A DNA stretch of 64,000 nt from Amycolatopsis pretoriensis (GTDB lineage: Bacteria; Actinomycetota; Actinomycetes; Mycobacteriales; Pseudonocardiaceae): positions 310,001 through 374,000 of the forward strand of contig NZ_FNUJ01000004.1 in NCBI RefSeq assembly GCF_900107925.1, written 5' to 3'. This document shows, in pieces, positions 7,144-15,206 of the stretch; within the stretch, counting starts at the first letter, position 1, and the number at the start of each line of letters is the position of its first letter. The position numbers were made by a program, and so were the translations under genes. Below the pieces are notes generated by a model. The model made no database searches, was not told the origin of the DNA, and was given only the letters and a program-made list of their open reading frames with translations.

Positions 7144-8442
7144 ATGACGAGTGCAGGCCTGTCCCGCCGTCGTTTCCTGCGCAACGCGAGCCTGGCCGGC
7201 CTGGGCGCGATCGGGTCGTCCAGCTTCCTCGCCGCCTGCGCCACCTCCGCGAACTCCGGCCCGGTCAAGCAGGCCGCCGGCGCGGTCACCGTCCAGTCGA
7301 ACCTGTCCTCGCCCGAGGCGAAGAAGGCGATCGAAGCGCTGGCCCAGGCCTTCGGCGCGAAGGGCGGCGCGACGGCGACCGTCAACACCGTCGCGTCGGA
7401 GACCTTCCGCACCCAGCTGCCCAGCTACCTGACCGCGGCCAACCCGCCGGACACCTTCACGTGGTACCCGGGTTCGCTGCTGTCCGGCTACGCGCGCAAG
7501 GGTTTGCTCCTCGACGTCGGCGACGTCTGGCAGACCATGGGCGACTACAGCGCCGCGTTCCGCGCGCTCTCCGGCGACGGCGCCGGGCACCAGGTCTTCA
7601 TCCCGACGTCCTACTACTGGTGGGGCTTCTTCTACCGCAAGTCCAACTTCGCCAAGTGGGGCGTGCGGCCGCCGACCAACTGGACCGAGTTCCTCGCGCT
7701 CTGCGAGACGTTGAAGGGCAAGGGAATCGCGCCGATCGGGCTCGGCGCGGGCGGCAACACGCCGTGGACCGCGTCGGCGTGGTTCGACTACCTGAACATC
7801 CGCATCAACGGCGCGCCCTTCCACCGCGAGCTGCTGGCCGGCAAGCAGCGCTTCGACGACCCGCGCGTCAAGAAGATCTTCGACCCCTGGCGCCAGGCCC
7901 TGCCGTACTTCGACCCCAACGGCACCGCGATCGCGTTCCAGGACGCCACCACCGTGCTGCTGCAGGGCCGCACCGGCATGGTCCTGACCGGCACGTTCTT
8001 CGCCGACGCCGCCCCGAAGGACGCGCTCGACGACCTCGACTTCTTCCAGTTCCCGATCCTCGACCCGGCGGTGCCGGTCGCCGAGGAAGGCCCGACCGAC
8101 GGCTTCTTCGCCAGCGCGCGCACCCCGCACGTCGCCGAGGTCAAGGAGTGGTTCAAGTACGTCGCGACGGCCGAGGCGCAGGAGCTCTACATCAAGAACT
8201 CCTCCGGCACGGTCCTGCCGACCAACCCTTCCGCCAAGGACAACGGAACTCCGCTGGTCCAAAAGGGACGCAAGATGCTCGCGGACGCCAGGGAGATCAC
8301 GCAGTTCTTCAACCGCGACTCCTCCGACGCGCTGCAGCCGACCGCGGACGCCGCGCTGATCCGGTTCATCCAGAAGCCGAACGAGCTCGACTCGATCCTG
8401 AGCGACTGGCAGACCGCCGCGCAGAAGGTCTGGCAGTCCTGA
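7144..8442 (+). CDS. Sugar ABC transporter substrate-binding lipoprotein
   Basis: A 432-residue extracellular solute-binding protein (family 1, carbohydrate type). The N-terminus has a twin-arginine motif SRRRFLR, a hydrophobic core and a lipobox LAAC, so it should be exported folded by Tat and lipid-anchored. The mature part has the YWWGFFYRKSNF segment typical of sugar-binding proteins in this family. The ATG at 7144 is chosen because the signal peptide begins there. It heads an operon with two permeases and an alpha-galactosidase, so alpha-galactosides such as melibiose or raffinose are the likely ligands (inference from context). Confidence 0.9.
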   Translation: MTSAGLSRRRFLRNASLAGLGAIGSSSFLAACATSANSGPVKQAAGAVTVQSNLSSPEAKKAIEALAQAFGAKGGATATVNTVASETFRTQLPSYLTAANPPDTFTWYPGSLLSGYARKGLLLDVGDVWQTMGDYSAAFRALSGDGAGHQVFIPTSYYWWGFFYRKSNFAKWGVRPPTNWTEFLALCETLKGKGIAPIGLGAGGNTPWTASAWFDYLNIRINGAPFHRELLAGKQRFDDPRVKKIFDPWRQALPYFDPNGTAIAFQDATTVLLQGRTGMVLTGTFFADAAPKDALDDLDFFQFPILDPAVPVAEEGPTDGFFASARTPHVAEVKEWFKYVATAEAQELYIKNSSGTVLPTNPSAKDNGTPLVQKGRKMLADAREITQFFNRDSSDALQPTADAALIRFIQKPNELDSILSDWQTAAQKVWQS

Positions 8443-8443
8443 C

Positions 8444-9364
8444 ATGGCGGTGCTGACCGCGCAACGACCTCGGACGGCCGCGCCGGCCCGAAAACGCCGT
8501 CGGGGGTTCTCGCCGGTGCTGCTGGCGTTCGTCCTGGTTCCCCTCGTCGTCGAGGGGTTCTGGGTGTTCTGGCCCGCACTGCAGGGCTTCTACCTGGCGC
8601 TGACGAACTGGGACGGCGTCTCGGCGCCCACGTTCGTCGGCCTGGGGAACTTCGCCGAGATGTTCTCCGACGACATCTTCAAGACCGCCGCGCTCGACAC
8701 GGTGATCTGGCTCGTGCTCTTCGGCGGCCTTTCGGCCGTCGGCGGGCTCGCGCTGGCGACGCTGTTGCAGCGGGAGCGGAAAGGCGTCAGGTTCTACCGG
8801 GCCGCGCTGTTCACGCCCGTGGTGTTCTCGCTGGTCGCGACTTCGCTGATCTGGCAGGTGATCTACCAGCCGGACGGGGTCTTCAACAAGGTCCTCGGCG
8901 CGATCGGGCTCGGCAGCTGGCAGCACGCCTGGCTCGCCGACCCGAAGACGGCGCTGTACGCGGTGCTCGTCCCGGCACTGTGGCGGCAGCTCGGGTACGT
9001 GATGGTGCTGTACCTGGCCGGCCTGAAGGGAATCGACCCGGCGCTGTACGAAGCGGCCAAATTGGACGGTGCCACGGCGTGGCAGCAGTTCCGCAACGTG
9101 ACGTGGCCCCAGCTGCGCAGCGTCAACTCCGTCGTCCTGTCGGTGATCATCATCGACTCGCTGCGGTCGTTCGACGTGATCTGGTCGATGACGAAGGGCG
9201 GGCCGTACCACTCGTCCGAAGTGCTCAGCACGTACATGTACTCGACGGCGTTCCAGTCGCTGCGCCTCGGCTACGCGTCCGCGCTGGCCGTGGTGATCTT
9301 CGTGCTGGCGTTCGGCGTGATCGTGACCTACCTCGTGCGCGCGTTCCGGGAGGATGACTCGTGA
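8444..9364 (+). CDS. Sugar ABC transporter permease (MalF/MsmF type)
   Basis: A 306-residue inner-membrane permease with about six transmembrane segments. The EAA loop that docks the ATPase is visible as YEAAKLDGATAWQQFRNVTW (about residues 201-220). It starts one nucleotide after the stop of the binding-protein gene and overlaps the next permease by 4 nt. No ATPase gene is present in the operon, a common actinobacterial situation where a shared MsiK-type ATPase encoded elsewhere energises several sugar importers. Confidence 0.9.
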   Translation: MAVLTAQRPRTAAPARKRRRGFSPVLLAFVLVPLVVEGFWVFWPALQGFYLALTNWDGVSAPTFVGLGNFAEMFSDDIFKTAALDTVIWLVLFGGLSAVGGLALATLLQRERKGVRFYRAALFTPVVFSLVATSLIWQVIYQPDGVFNKVLGAIGLGSWQHAWLADPKTALYAVLVPALWRQLGYVMVLYLAGLKGIDPALYEAAKLDGATAWQQFRNVTWPQLRSVNSVVLSVIIIDSLRSFDVIWSMTKGGPYHSSEVLSTYMYSTAFQSLRLGYASALAVVIFVLAFGVIVTYLVRAFREDDS

Positions 9365-10179
9365 GGGCCCGGACTTTCGGCTTCCACCTGCTCGCGGGCG
9401 GCCTCGCGGTGCTGTGGCTGCTGCCCATCCTGCTGGTGCTGACCACGAGCGTCCGGTCCTTTTCGGACATCGCGTCGAACGGGCTCGGCGCGCTGCCGGC
9501 GTCGTTCAGCCTGGACGGCTTCGGGCAGGCGTGGGGTGAGGGCGGTGGCGGGCACGCGATGCTGAACAGCCTGCTCGTGACGATCCCGACCGTGCTGCTC
9601 GCGCTCCTGCTCAGCTCGGCGGCGGCGTTCGCGCTGAGCCGGTACGACATCCCGTTCCGCCGCACGATCATCCTGGTGATGCTGGCCGGGAACCTGCTGC
9701 CACCGCAGATCCTGCTCGTGCCGGTCGCGAAGCTGGCCGAGCTGCTGGGCATCTACGACACGCTGACGGCGCTGATCGTCGTGCAGGTCGGGTTCGGGCT
9801 CGGCTTCTACACGTTCGTGCTGCAGGGGTTCATGCGCTCGATCCCGGGCGAGATCCAGCAGGCGGCGCTGATCGACGGCGCCGGCGTCGCGCAGATCTTC
9901 TGGCGGATCATCCTGCCGATGACCCGCCCGGCGCTGGCGGCGCTCGGCGCGCTGGCGTTCACCTGGACGTTCAACGACCTGCTGTGGTCGATCACCGTGC
10001 TGCGCACCGGGACCGTGATGCCGGTGACGCCCGCGCTGCTCGGCCTGCAGGGGCAGTACGTGTCCAACTGGAACGTGATCGCGGCGGGGTCGGTCATCGC
10101 GGCCGTGCCGACCGTGGCCGTGTTCCTGCGGTTCCAGAAGCACTTCATCTCGGGCTTGGCGATCGGGGCGATCAAGTGA
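9361..10179 (+). CDS. Sugar ABC transporter permease (MalG/MsmG type)
   Basis: A 272-residue partner permease with about six membrane helices. Its EAA-type loop is IQQAALIDGAGVAQIFWRII, near residues 162-181. The GTG start overlaps the preceding stop (GTGA), and its own stop overlaps the GH36 start in the same way. The tight coupling implies equal production of the two permeases. It forms the membrane channel for the sugar captured by the lipoprotein. Confidence 0.9.
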   Translation: MRARTFGFHLLAGGLAVLWLLPILLVLTTSVRSFSDIASNGLGALPASFSLDGFGQAWGEGGGGHAMLNSLLVTIPTVLLALLLSSAAAFALSRYDIPFRRTIILVMLAGNLLPPQILLVPVAKLAELLGIYDTLTALIVVQVGFGLGFYTFVLQGFMRSIPGEIQQAALIDGAGVAQIFWRIILPMTRPALAALGALAFTWTFNDLLWSITVLRTGTVMPVTPALLGLQGQYVSNWNVIAAGSVIAAVPTVAVFLRFQKHFISGLAIGAIK

Positions 10180-12188
10180 CGTGGACCGTGACCATGAAGT
10201 CCACTTCGTACACCGTGGCACTGGACTCCACCGAGCGCTGGCTCGAATTGAAGGCCTGGGGTCCACACGGGATCGAAGACGGGCCGTCGGTGTTCACGAA
10301 CGCGGGGTCGGTGCACTTCATCACCGACGTCGACGCGGCCCCGGTGGAGTACGCGCCGCTGGGCCTGCGCCCGTTCTCCGGTGCGGACGTCTCGGTGCGC
10401 GGCGGTTCGTGGTGGCGGTTCGAATCGGCGTCCTCGGACGACGACCTGCGAGTGACCTTTGTGGACGAGGTCGCCGGGCTGCGCGCGGTGCTGTGCTACC
10501 GGCCGGTGCCCGAGACGGACGTCCTGACCCGGTGGGTCGAGTTCGAGAACACCGGCTCGTCGACGCTGGAGTTCGACCGGCTGGGCTCGGCGGGTGTGTG
10601 CGTGCCGACGGTGTCCGGCGCCCGGCTGACGTACCTGACCGGCCAGTGGTCGCAGGAGTTCACGCGCCGCACGGTGGACCTGCCCGCCGGTGGGTTCCGG
10701 ATGGAAAGCCGGTTCGGCGTCCCGGGTCACGCGCACGTGCCGTGGCTGGCGGTTCAGGATTCCTCCGGCGGACCGGCGTTCGGCGTTTCCCTGGAGTGGC
10801 CGGGATCGTGGTCGATCGAGGCGGACGTCGAGCCGTCGGGGCTGACGCGCGTCCGGGCCGGGCGGTTGCCTTCACCGGGTCCGGTGCTGCTGCAGCCGGG
10901 TACCTCCCTGGTGACGCCCGCGGTCGCACTGGCGTCCAGTGTGGACGGACTCGCCGGGCTGGCCTCGGTGTGGCACGACTACGACCGCGTGCTGGCCGGC
11001 TCCCGGTGGCGGCGCCCGCGTCCGGTGCTCTACAACTCCTGGGAGGCAACGGGCTTCGACGTCCGGAGCGAGCACCAGCTGGAACTGGCCAAGCGGGCGG
11101 CCGACCTCGGCGTCGAGCTGTTCGTGGTCGACGACGGCTGGTTCACCGGCCGCGACGACGACACCGGCGGCCTCGGGGACTGGACCCCGGCGGAGGAGGC
11201 GTTCGGCGAGTTCGTCGACTCGGTGCGGGAGCTGGGCCTGGAGTTCGGCCTGTGGGTCGAGCCGGAGGCGGTGAGCCCGAAGTCGCGGCTGTACGCCGAG
11301 CACCCGGACTGGGTGTACCGGATCGAGGGCCGCCCGCAGACGCTGATCCGCAACCAGCTCCTGCTGGACCTGGGCCTGCCCGAGGTCGTCGCCTTCGTGA
11401 AGTCCACTTTGGACGCGCTGCTGACGGCGTACCCGATCTCGTACCTGAAGTGGGACATGAACCGCCCGCCCACCGAACGCGGCCGCCCGGGCTCGCCGGA
11501 CGCGGACCTCGACGCCGAGCACGTCGCCGGCTACCTGGCGGTGCTGGACCACCTGCGCGCCGCCCACCCGCACGTCACGATCGAGGCGTGCGCGGGCGGC
11601 GGCGGCCGGACGGACCTGGCGACGGTCGCGCGCACCGACGTCGTCTGGCCGAGCGACAACACCGGACCGCTGGACCGGCTGGCGATCCAGGACGGCTTCC
11701 TGCTGATGCACGCGCCGCACCTGATGAGCTCGTGGGTGACGGACTCCCCGGGCGTCTTCGACCCGCGGCCGCGTTCGCTGCGGTTCCGGTTCGTCACGGC
11801 GATGGCCGGGGTCCTCGGCATCGGCGCGGACCTCTCGAAGTGGGCGCCCGAGCAGCACGCGGAGGCGGCTTCGCTGGTGGCTGTGTACAAGTCGATCCGG
11901 GACGTCGTCCACCACGGCGTCGCCCGGGTCCTGGCCGACGCGACCCAGTACACCTCGGAAGACGGCGACACCGTGGTGGTGCTGGCGTGGAACACCGGCG
12001 AGCTGACCGGCGCACCACTGGTGCCGGGACGCTCGTCGCGCGTGCGTCTCGACGTGTGCCCTTCTTCGTCCTATGTGGACGAGAAGGGGACCCGGTACTC
12101 AGGCGCCCACCTGAAGTACGCGGGTCTCCCCTTCGACTGGACCGCGGACCACGACGCGGACGTCGTCGTCCTACACCGATCCGAGTAG
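10176..12188 (+). CDS. Alpha-galactosidase, GH36 family
   Basis: A 670-residue cytoplasmic glycoside hydrolase without a signal peptide. It releases terminal alpha-galactose from imported oligosaccharides by a retaining mechanism. The nucleophile motif YLKWDMNR contains D427. The EACAGGGGRTD block and the acid/base aspartate D494 in WPSDNT are both present, and VDDGWFTGRDDD is the conserved (beta/alpha)8-barrel segment. The GTG start at 10176 overlaps the permease stop; an ATG lies 18 nt later. It is the last gene of the import operon, so imported sugars are cleaved inside the cell. The 3' end overlaps the convergent glycosyltransferase gene by 18 nt. Confidence 0.93.
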   Translation: MTWTVTMKSTSYTVALDSTERWLELKAWGPHGIEDGPSVFTNAGSVHFITDVDAAPVEYAPLGLRPFSGADVSVRGGSWWRFESASSDDDLRVTFVDEVAGLRAVLCYRPVPETDVLTRWVEFENTGSSTLEFDRLGSAGVCVPTVSGARLTYLTGQWSQEFTRRTVDLPAGGFRMESRFGVPGHAHVPWLAVQDSSGGPAFGVSLEWPGSWSIEADVEPSGLTRVRAGRLPSPGPVLLQPGTSLVTPAVALASSVDGLAGLASVWHDYDRVLAGSRWRRPRPVLYNSWEATGFDVRSEHQLELAKRAADLGVELFVVDDGWFTGRDDDTGGLGDWTPAEEAFGEFVDSVRELGLEFGLWVEPEAVSPKSRLYAEHPDWVYRIEGRPQTLIRNQLLLDLGLPEVVAFVKSTLDALLTAYPISYLKWDMNRPPTERGRPGSPDADLDAEHVAGYLAVLDHLRAAHPHVTIEACAGGGGRTDLATVARTDVVWPSDNTGPLDRLAIQDGFLLMHAPHLMSSWVTDSPGVFDPRPRSLRFRFVTAMAGVLGIGADLSKWAPEQHAEAASLVAVYKSIRDVVHHGVARVLADATQYTSEDGDTVVVLAWNTGELTGAPLVPGRSSRVRLDVCPSSSYVDEKGTRYSGAHLKYAGLPFDWTADHDADVVVLHRSE

Positions 12189-13367
12189 CAGCTTCGCGGC
12201 CGCCACGGTGCCGTCGGTGCTGACGAGCGCCGCCACTTCGGCGGCGCGGTCCTTCGCGGCCAGGGCCGTCCCGAGTGCCGCCGTCAGGGACTCGATCGTC
12301 GGCACCGGGCCGTCGTGGGCGACGCCGGCGCCCAAGGCCGCGACCCGGCCCGCCCAGTACGGCTGGTCGGTGGCCTGCGGCACGACCACCTGCGGGACGC
12401 CGGCGCGCGCGGCCGTCGTCGTGGTCCCGGCGCCGCCGTGGTGCACGACCGCCGCCATCCGGGGGAACAGCGCCTGGTGGTTGACCTCGTCGACGAGGAA
12501 GACGTCGTCGCCGTCGACGGTCAGGCCCGCCCAGCCGCGCTTGAGCACCAGGCGCCGGCCGTGCGCCCGCACCGCCGCGACGGCCACCTCGGCGACGTCG
12601 GCCGCCGCGTGCATCGGCATGCTGCCGAACCCGACGTACACGGGCGGCTCGCCGTCGGCCAGGAACGCCGCGAGGTCGTCGGGCAGCGGCCGCTCGTCCG
12701 GCACGATCCACGCGCCGGTCTGGACGACGTCGAGGCCCGCGGCCGGTTCCCACGGGTCGAGGACCCGGTCGGTCGCCAGCCACGGCCGCTTCCCGACGAC
12801 GAGGTCGCGGACGTCGTCCACGGCGGGCAGGCCGTGCGCGGTCCGGCTCGCGTTCAGCCCCGGCCCGAACAGCACGTTCATGCTCTCGCGGTCGACGTCC
12901 CAGAGCGCCCGGTTGTCGGTGACGCCCGCCGGGTGCGGCCGCCCGGGGTAGGCCAGCGGCGCGTGGTGCGGCGACGGCAGCGACAGCTTCTGGAACGCCA
13001 CGTACTGCGCCGGGATGCCGACCAGTTCGGCGACCGACAGCGCCCCGGCCGCGGTCGGCATCATGCCGGTGGCCACCAGGACATCGCAGTCCTCGGCGGC
13101 CGCCGGCATGACGTCGAACTGGGCCGCGATCAGTTGCGCGGCCCGTTCGGGCAGCGAAGCCGGCGCCGGCGCGGCCTTCGTCAGCTCACGCGCCGACGGC
13201 CCAATCGGCACGAGCGGCACATCGACGGCAGCGAGCCGCCGCACGAAGTCCTCATCCGGCGGCGCGCACACCTTCACGTCGGCGCCCAGTTCCTTCAGCC
13301 GCACCGCGAACGCCGCCAGCGGCTCGACGTCGCCGCGGGAGCCGTAGGTGGAAAGCAGAACACGCAT
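12171..13367 (-). CDS. GT1-family glycosyltransferase (vancomycin Gtf/MGT type)
   Basis: A 398-residue GT-B glycosyltransferase. The N-terminal acceptor domain opens MRVLLSTYGSRGDVEPLAAF, characteristic of the Gtf enzymes that glycosylate vancomycin-type aglycones and of macrolide glycosyltransferases. The C-terminal NDP-sugar domain has the VYVGFGSMP segment and the signature HHGGAGTTTTAARAGVPQVV with PQATDQPYWA. It would transfer a sugar to a small lipophilic acceptor, perhaps a detoxification or tailoring reaction. It faces against the galactose operon and there are no antibiotic backbone genes around it, so it looks like an insertion unrelated to galactose use. Acceptor unknown. Confidence 0.88.
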   Translation of the reverse strand: MRVLLSTYGSRGDVEPLAAFAVRLKELGADVKVCAPPDEDFVRRLAAVDVPLVPIGPSARELTKAAPAPASLPERAAQLIAAQFDVMPAAAEDCDVLVATGMMPTAAGALSVAELVGIPAQYVAFQKLSLPSPHHAPLAYPGRPHPAGVTDNRALWDVDRESMNVLFGPGLNASRTAHGLPAVDDVRDLVVGKRPWLATDRVLDPWEPAAGLDVVQTGAWIVPDERPLPDDLAAFLADGEPPVYVGFGSMPMHAAADVAEVAVAAVRAHGRRLVLKRGWAGLTVDGDDVFLVDEVNHQALFPRMAAVVHHGGAGTTTTAARAGVPQVVVPQATDQPYWAGRVAALGAGVAHDGPVPTIESLTAALGTALAAKDRAAEVAALVSTDGTVAAAKLLLGSV

Positions 13368-13488
13368 TCGCGCATACCCCCAGGTCGTTGATCAGTGCGC
13401 TGATTCTGCAGGGTGCACTGGGTCTTGCCGCAAGCCCCGGGGTGCGCTATACGTTGGGTACGGCGGAAGAGTCCGCTTTGGACTTCCC

Positions 13489-14484
13489 TCAGACCGGCAG
13501 CACGAAGGTCGGCGAGCCCGTCGGATAAGACGTCAGCTCCGCATCCCCCGAAGCCGTCAGCCTGAACGCCGTGATCGCGTCCGCCGACTGGGCCGCGACG
13601 TAACACGTGCCGTCCACCAGGGCGAAGTGCCTCGGGTTCGCGCCGCACGGCTGGTCGGTCACCGCGGCCGCGTCGTCCAGGGCGAACTCCGTCACGCAGT
13701 CCGGGCCGCGGTTCGACACGTACATGCGCGTGCCGGTCAGCTCCAGGTGGGCGACCAGGTTTGGCGTCACCGGAGACAGCGTCGACGGCGTGACCGACAC
13801 CACGTCGAACGCGCCCGGCGAACTCTCGCGGACCGTCACGACAGTTCCGGCCAGCTCCCCGACGACGTACGCCAGGTCCGTGCCCGGACGGCGGACCAGC
13901 TGGCGCGGGCCCGTGCCCGGCGGGAGGGCCGACACGGCCAACAGCTCGACCGAACCGTCGGGAGCCAGTGTGTAGCTGCGGATCTCGTCGGTGCCGAGGT
14001 CGACCGCGCTCACCACCGTCCCGTCGGCTGAAGGGACGGCCATGTGGACGTGCGCGGCTTCCTGGCGATCGGTGTCCGGGCCGCTGCCCTCGTGCTGGAC
14101 CAGCGCGGTCCGCGCCTCGATGGAACCGGACGGCGACAGTGAGAACACGGCCAGGCTGCCGCCGGTGTAGTTGGCGCACAACAGGAACCGGCCGTCCGCG
14201 GTGACCGCGAGGTGGCACGGGTGCGCGCCGCCCGTCTCGGCCGTGCCGAGGACCGACAGCTTGCCGGAATCGTCGAAGGAGAGCGCTGTCACCGAGCCGG
14301 CAGCCGTCTCGTTCACCGCGTACAGCACCGGCAGCGACGGGTGCCGCACCAGCCACGACGGCGACTCCAGCGGCAGCGAGGCCACTTCCGTCAACGAGCC
14401 GGTGGCGGACCGGGAGAACGTCGTGATCCCCGTGCCGTTCCCCGCTTCCCCGGTGTAGCACCCGACGAAGACCAGCTCAGCCAT
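13489..14484 (-). CDS. Lactonase family protein (seven-bladed propeller, Pgl/YbhE type)
   Basis: A 331-residue beta-propeller protein of the 6-phosphogluconolactonase-like family (PF10282). It opens ELVFVGCYTGEAGNGTGITT, then has recurring blades with WLVRHPSLPVLYAVNE and GGAHPCHLAVTADGRFLL. Between a sugar dehydrogenase and galactonate dehydratase, the natural role is hydrolysis of galactono-lactone to galactonate (inference). Its start overlaps the aldolase stop by 8 nt, so the two are co-translated leftward from the operator-bearing region near 15.1 kb. The roughly 120 nt beyond its 3' end hold no gene, only a GTCCGCTTTGGAC palindrome at 13471. Confidence 0.85.
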   Translation of the reverse strand: MAELVFVGCYTGEAGNGTGITTFSRSATGSLTEVASLPLESPSWLVRHPSLPVLYAVNETAAGSVTALSFDDSGKLSVLGTAETGGAHPCHLAVTADGRFLLCANYTGGSLAVFSLSPSGSIEARTALVQHEGSGPDTDRQEAAHVHMAVPSADGTVVSAVDLGTDEIRSYTLAPDGSVELLAVSALPPGTGPRQLVRRPGTDLAYVVGELAGTVVTVRESSPGAFDVVSVTPSTLSPVTPNLVAHLELTGTRMYVSNRGPDCVTEFALDDAAAVTDQPCGANPRHFALVDGTCYVAAQSADAITAFRLTASGDAELTSYPTGSPTFVLPV

Positions 14485-15094
14485 GCGCGCTCCTCAACAG
14501 CGTCTCGACCCGGGCGGAGATGTCCGCGGTGGTGCCGCGGGTCAGCGCCGAGCCGACCCCGCAGGCCACCGCGCCCGCTGCCAGCCAGCCTGGCACGTCG
14601 GCGGGCCCGATGCCGCCGGTGGGCACGAGCGGCGCCTGCGGGAGCGCCGCCCGCACGTCCTTGACCCACGACGGCGTCAGCGCGGACGCGGGGAAAACCT
14701 TGACGGCGTCGGCACCTTCTTCGAGTGCGCGCACGATCTCGGTGACGGAACCGGCCCCGGGCAGGGCGGCGGCCCCGTACCGGTGAGCGGTACGGATGAC
14801 GCCGGCGTCCACCGACGGTGACACGAGGAACCGGGCGCCGGCGCGGATGGCGAGCACGGCTGAAGCCTCGTCGAGGACGGTGCCCGCGCCGATGGTCGCG
14901 TCCGGGTAGGCGGCGGCGAGCCCGGCGATGGCGTCGAGCGCGCCGGGGTTGGTGAGCGGCAGTTCGAGGGACCGCAGCCCGGCTTCGAGCGCGGCGCGGG
15001 CCGCGGAGACCGCCGACTCGGCGTCGTGGGTGCGCACGATGCCGATGACGCCTTGGCGCAGGACGCTTGCTGTGATCTCCCACCGGTAGCTCAT
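14477..15094 (-). CDS. 2-dehydro-3-deoxy-6-phosphogalactonate/gluconate aldolase (KDPG/KHG type)
   Basis: A 205-residue class I aldolase; the family is normally 200-215. The Schiff-base lysine is K132 in DAVKVFPASAL. The GAGTVLD phosphate/substrate loop and PTGGIGPADVPGWLAAGAVA are conserved. It would split KDPGal (or KDPG) into pyruvate and glyceraldehyde 3-phosphate, the last step of oxidative galactose use. The ATG at 15094 lies 6 nt behind a TATGCT box, so the mRNA is probably leaderless. It shares an operator region with the divergent GH27 operon. Confidence 0.88.
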   Translation of the reverse strand: MSYRWEITASVLRQGVIGIVRTHDAESAVSAARAALEAGLRSLELPLTNPGALDAIAGLAAAYPDATIGAGTVLDEASAVLAIRAGARFLVSPSVDAGVIRTAHRYGAAALPGAGSVTEIVRALEEGADAVKVFPASALTPSWVKDVRAALPQAPLVPTGGIGPADVPGWLAAGAVACGVGSALTRGTTADISARVETLLRSAHG

Positions 15095-15100
15095 CGGCCG

Positions 15101-15142
15101 AGCATACCCCGTGAAATCTTAATTTAGGATTTATTCTTGACG
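15101..15142. promoter_or_regulatory. Divergent promoter region with operator site 2 of the galactose regulon
   Basis: The inverted repeat AAATCTTAATTTAGGATTT (15114-15132) has 8 of 9 paired positions around core TAATTTA. Rightward, TTGACG (15137-15142) begins 10 nt after the core and a CATGCT -10 follows at 15161. Leftward, TATGCT occupies 15106-15101, 6 nt before the aldolase ATG. A regulator here would control both directions at once. The core and its spacing match site 1 at 7046-7058. Confidence 0.62.
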
Positions 15143-15206
15143 GGCGCCGAGGCGTCCCGGCATGCTGCTCCCGGCTCGCAGTTCACCGGAGAAAGGCGTC
15201 CGGCAC

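Noticed and set aside
12171..13367. Start of a glycopeptide biosynthetic gene cluster
   Set aside because: The glycosyltransferase is alone; no NRPS, oxygenase, halogenase or sugar-biosynthesis genes are present.
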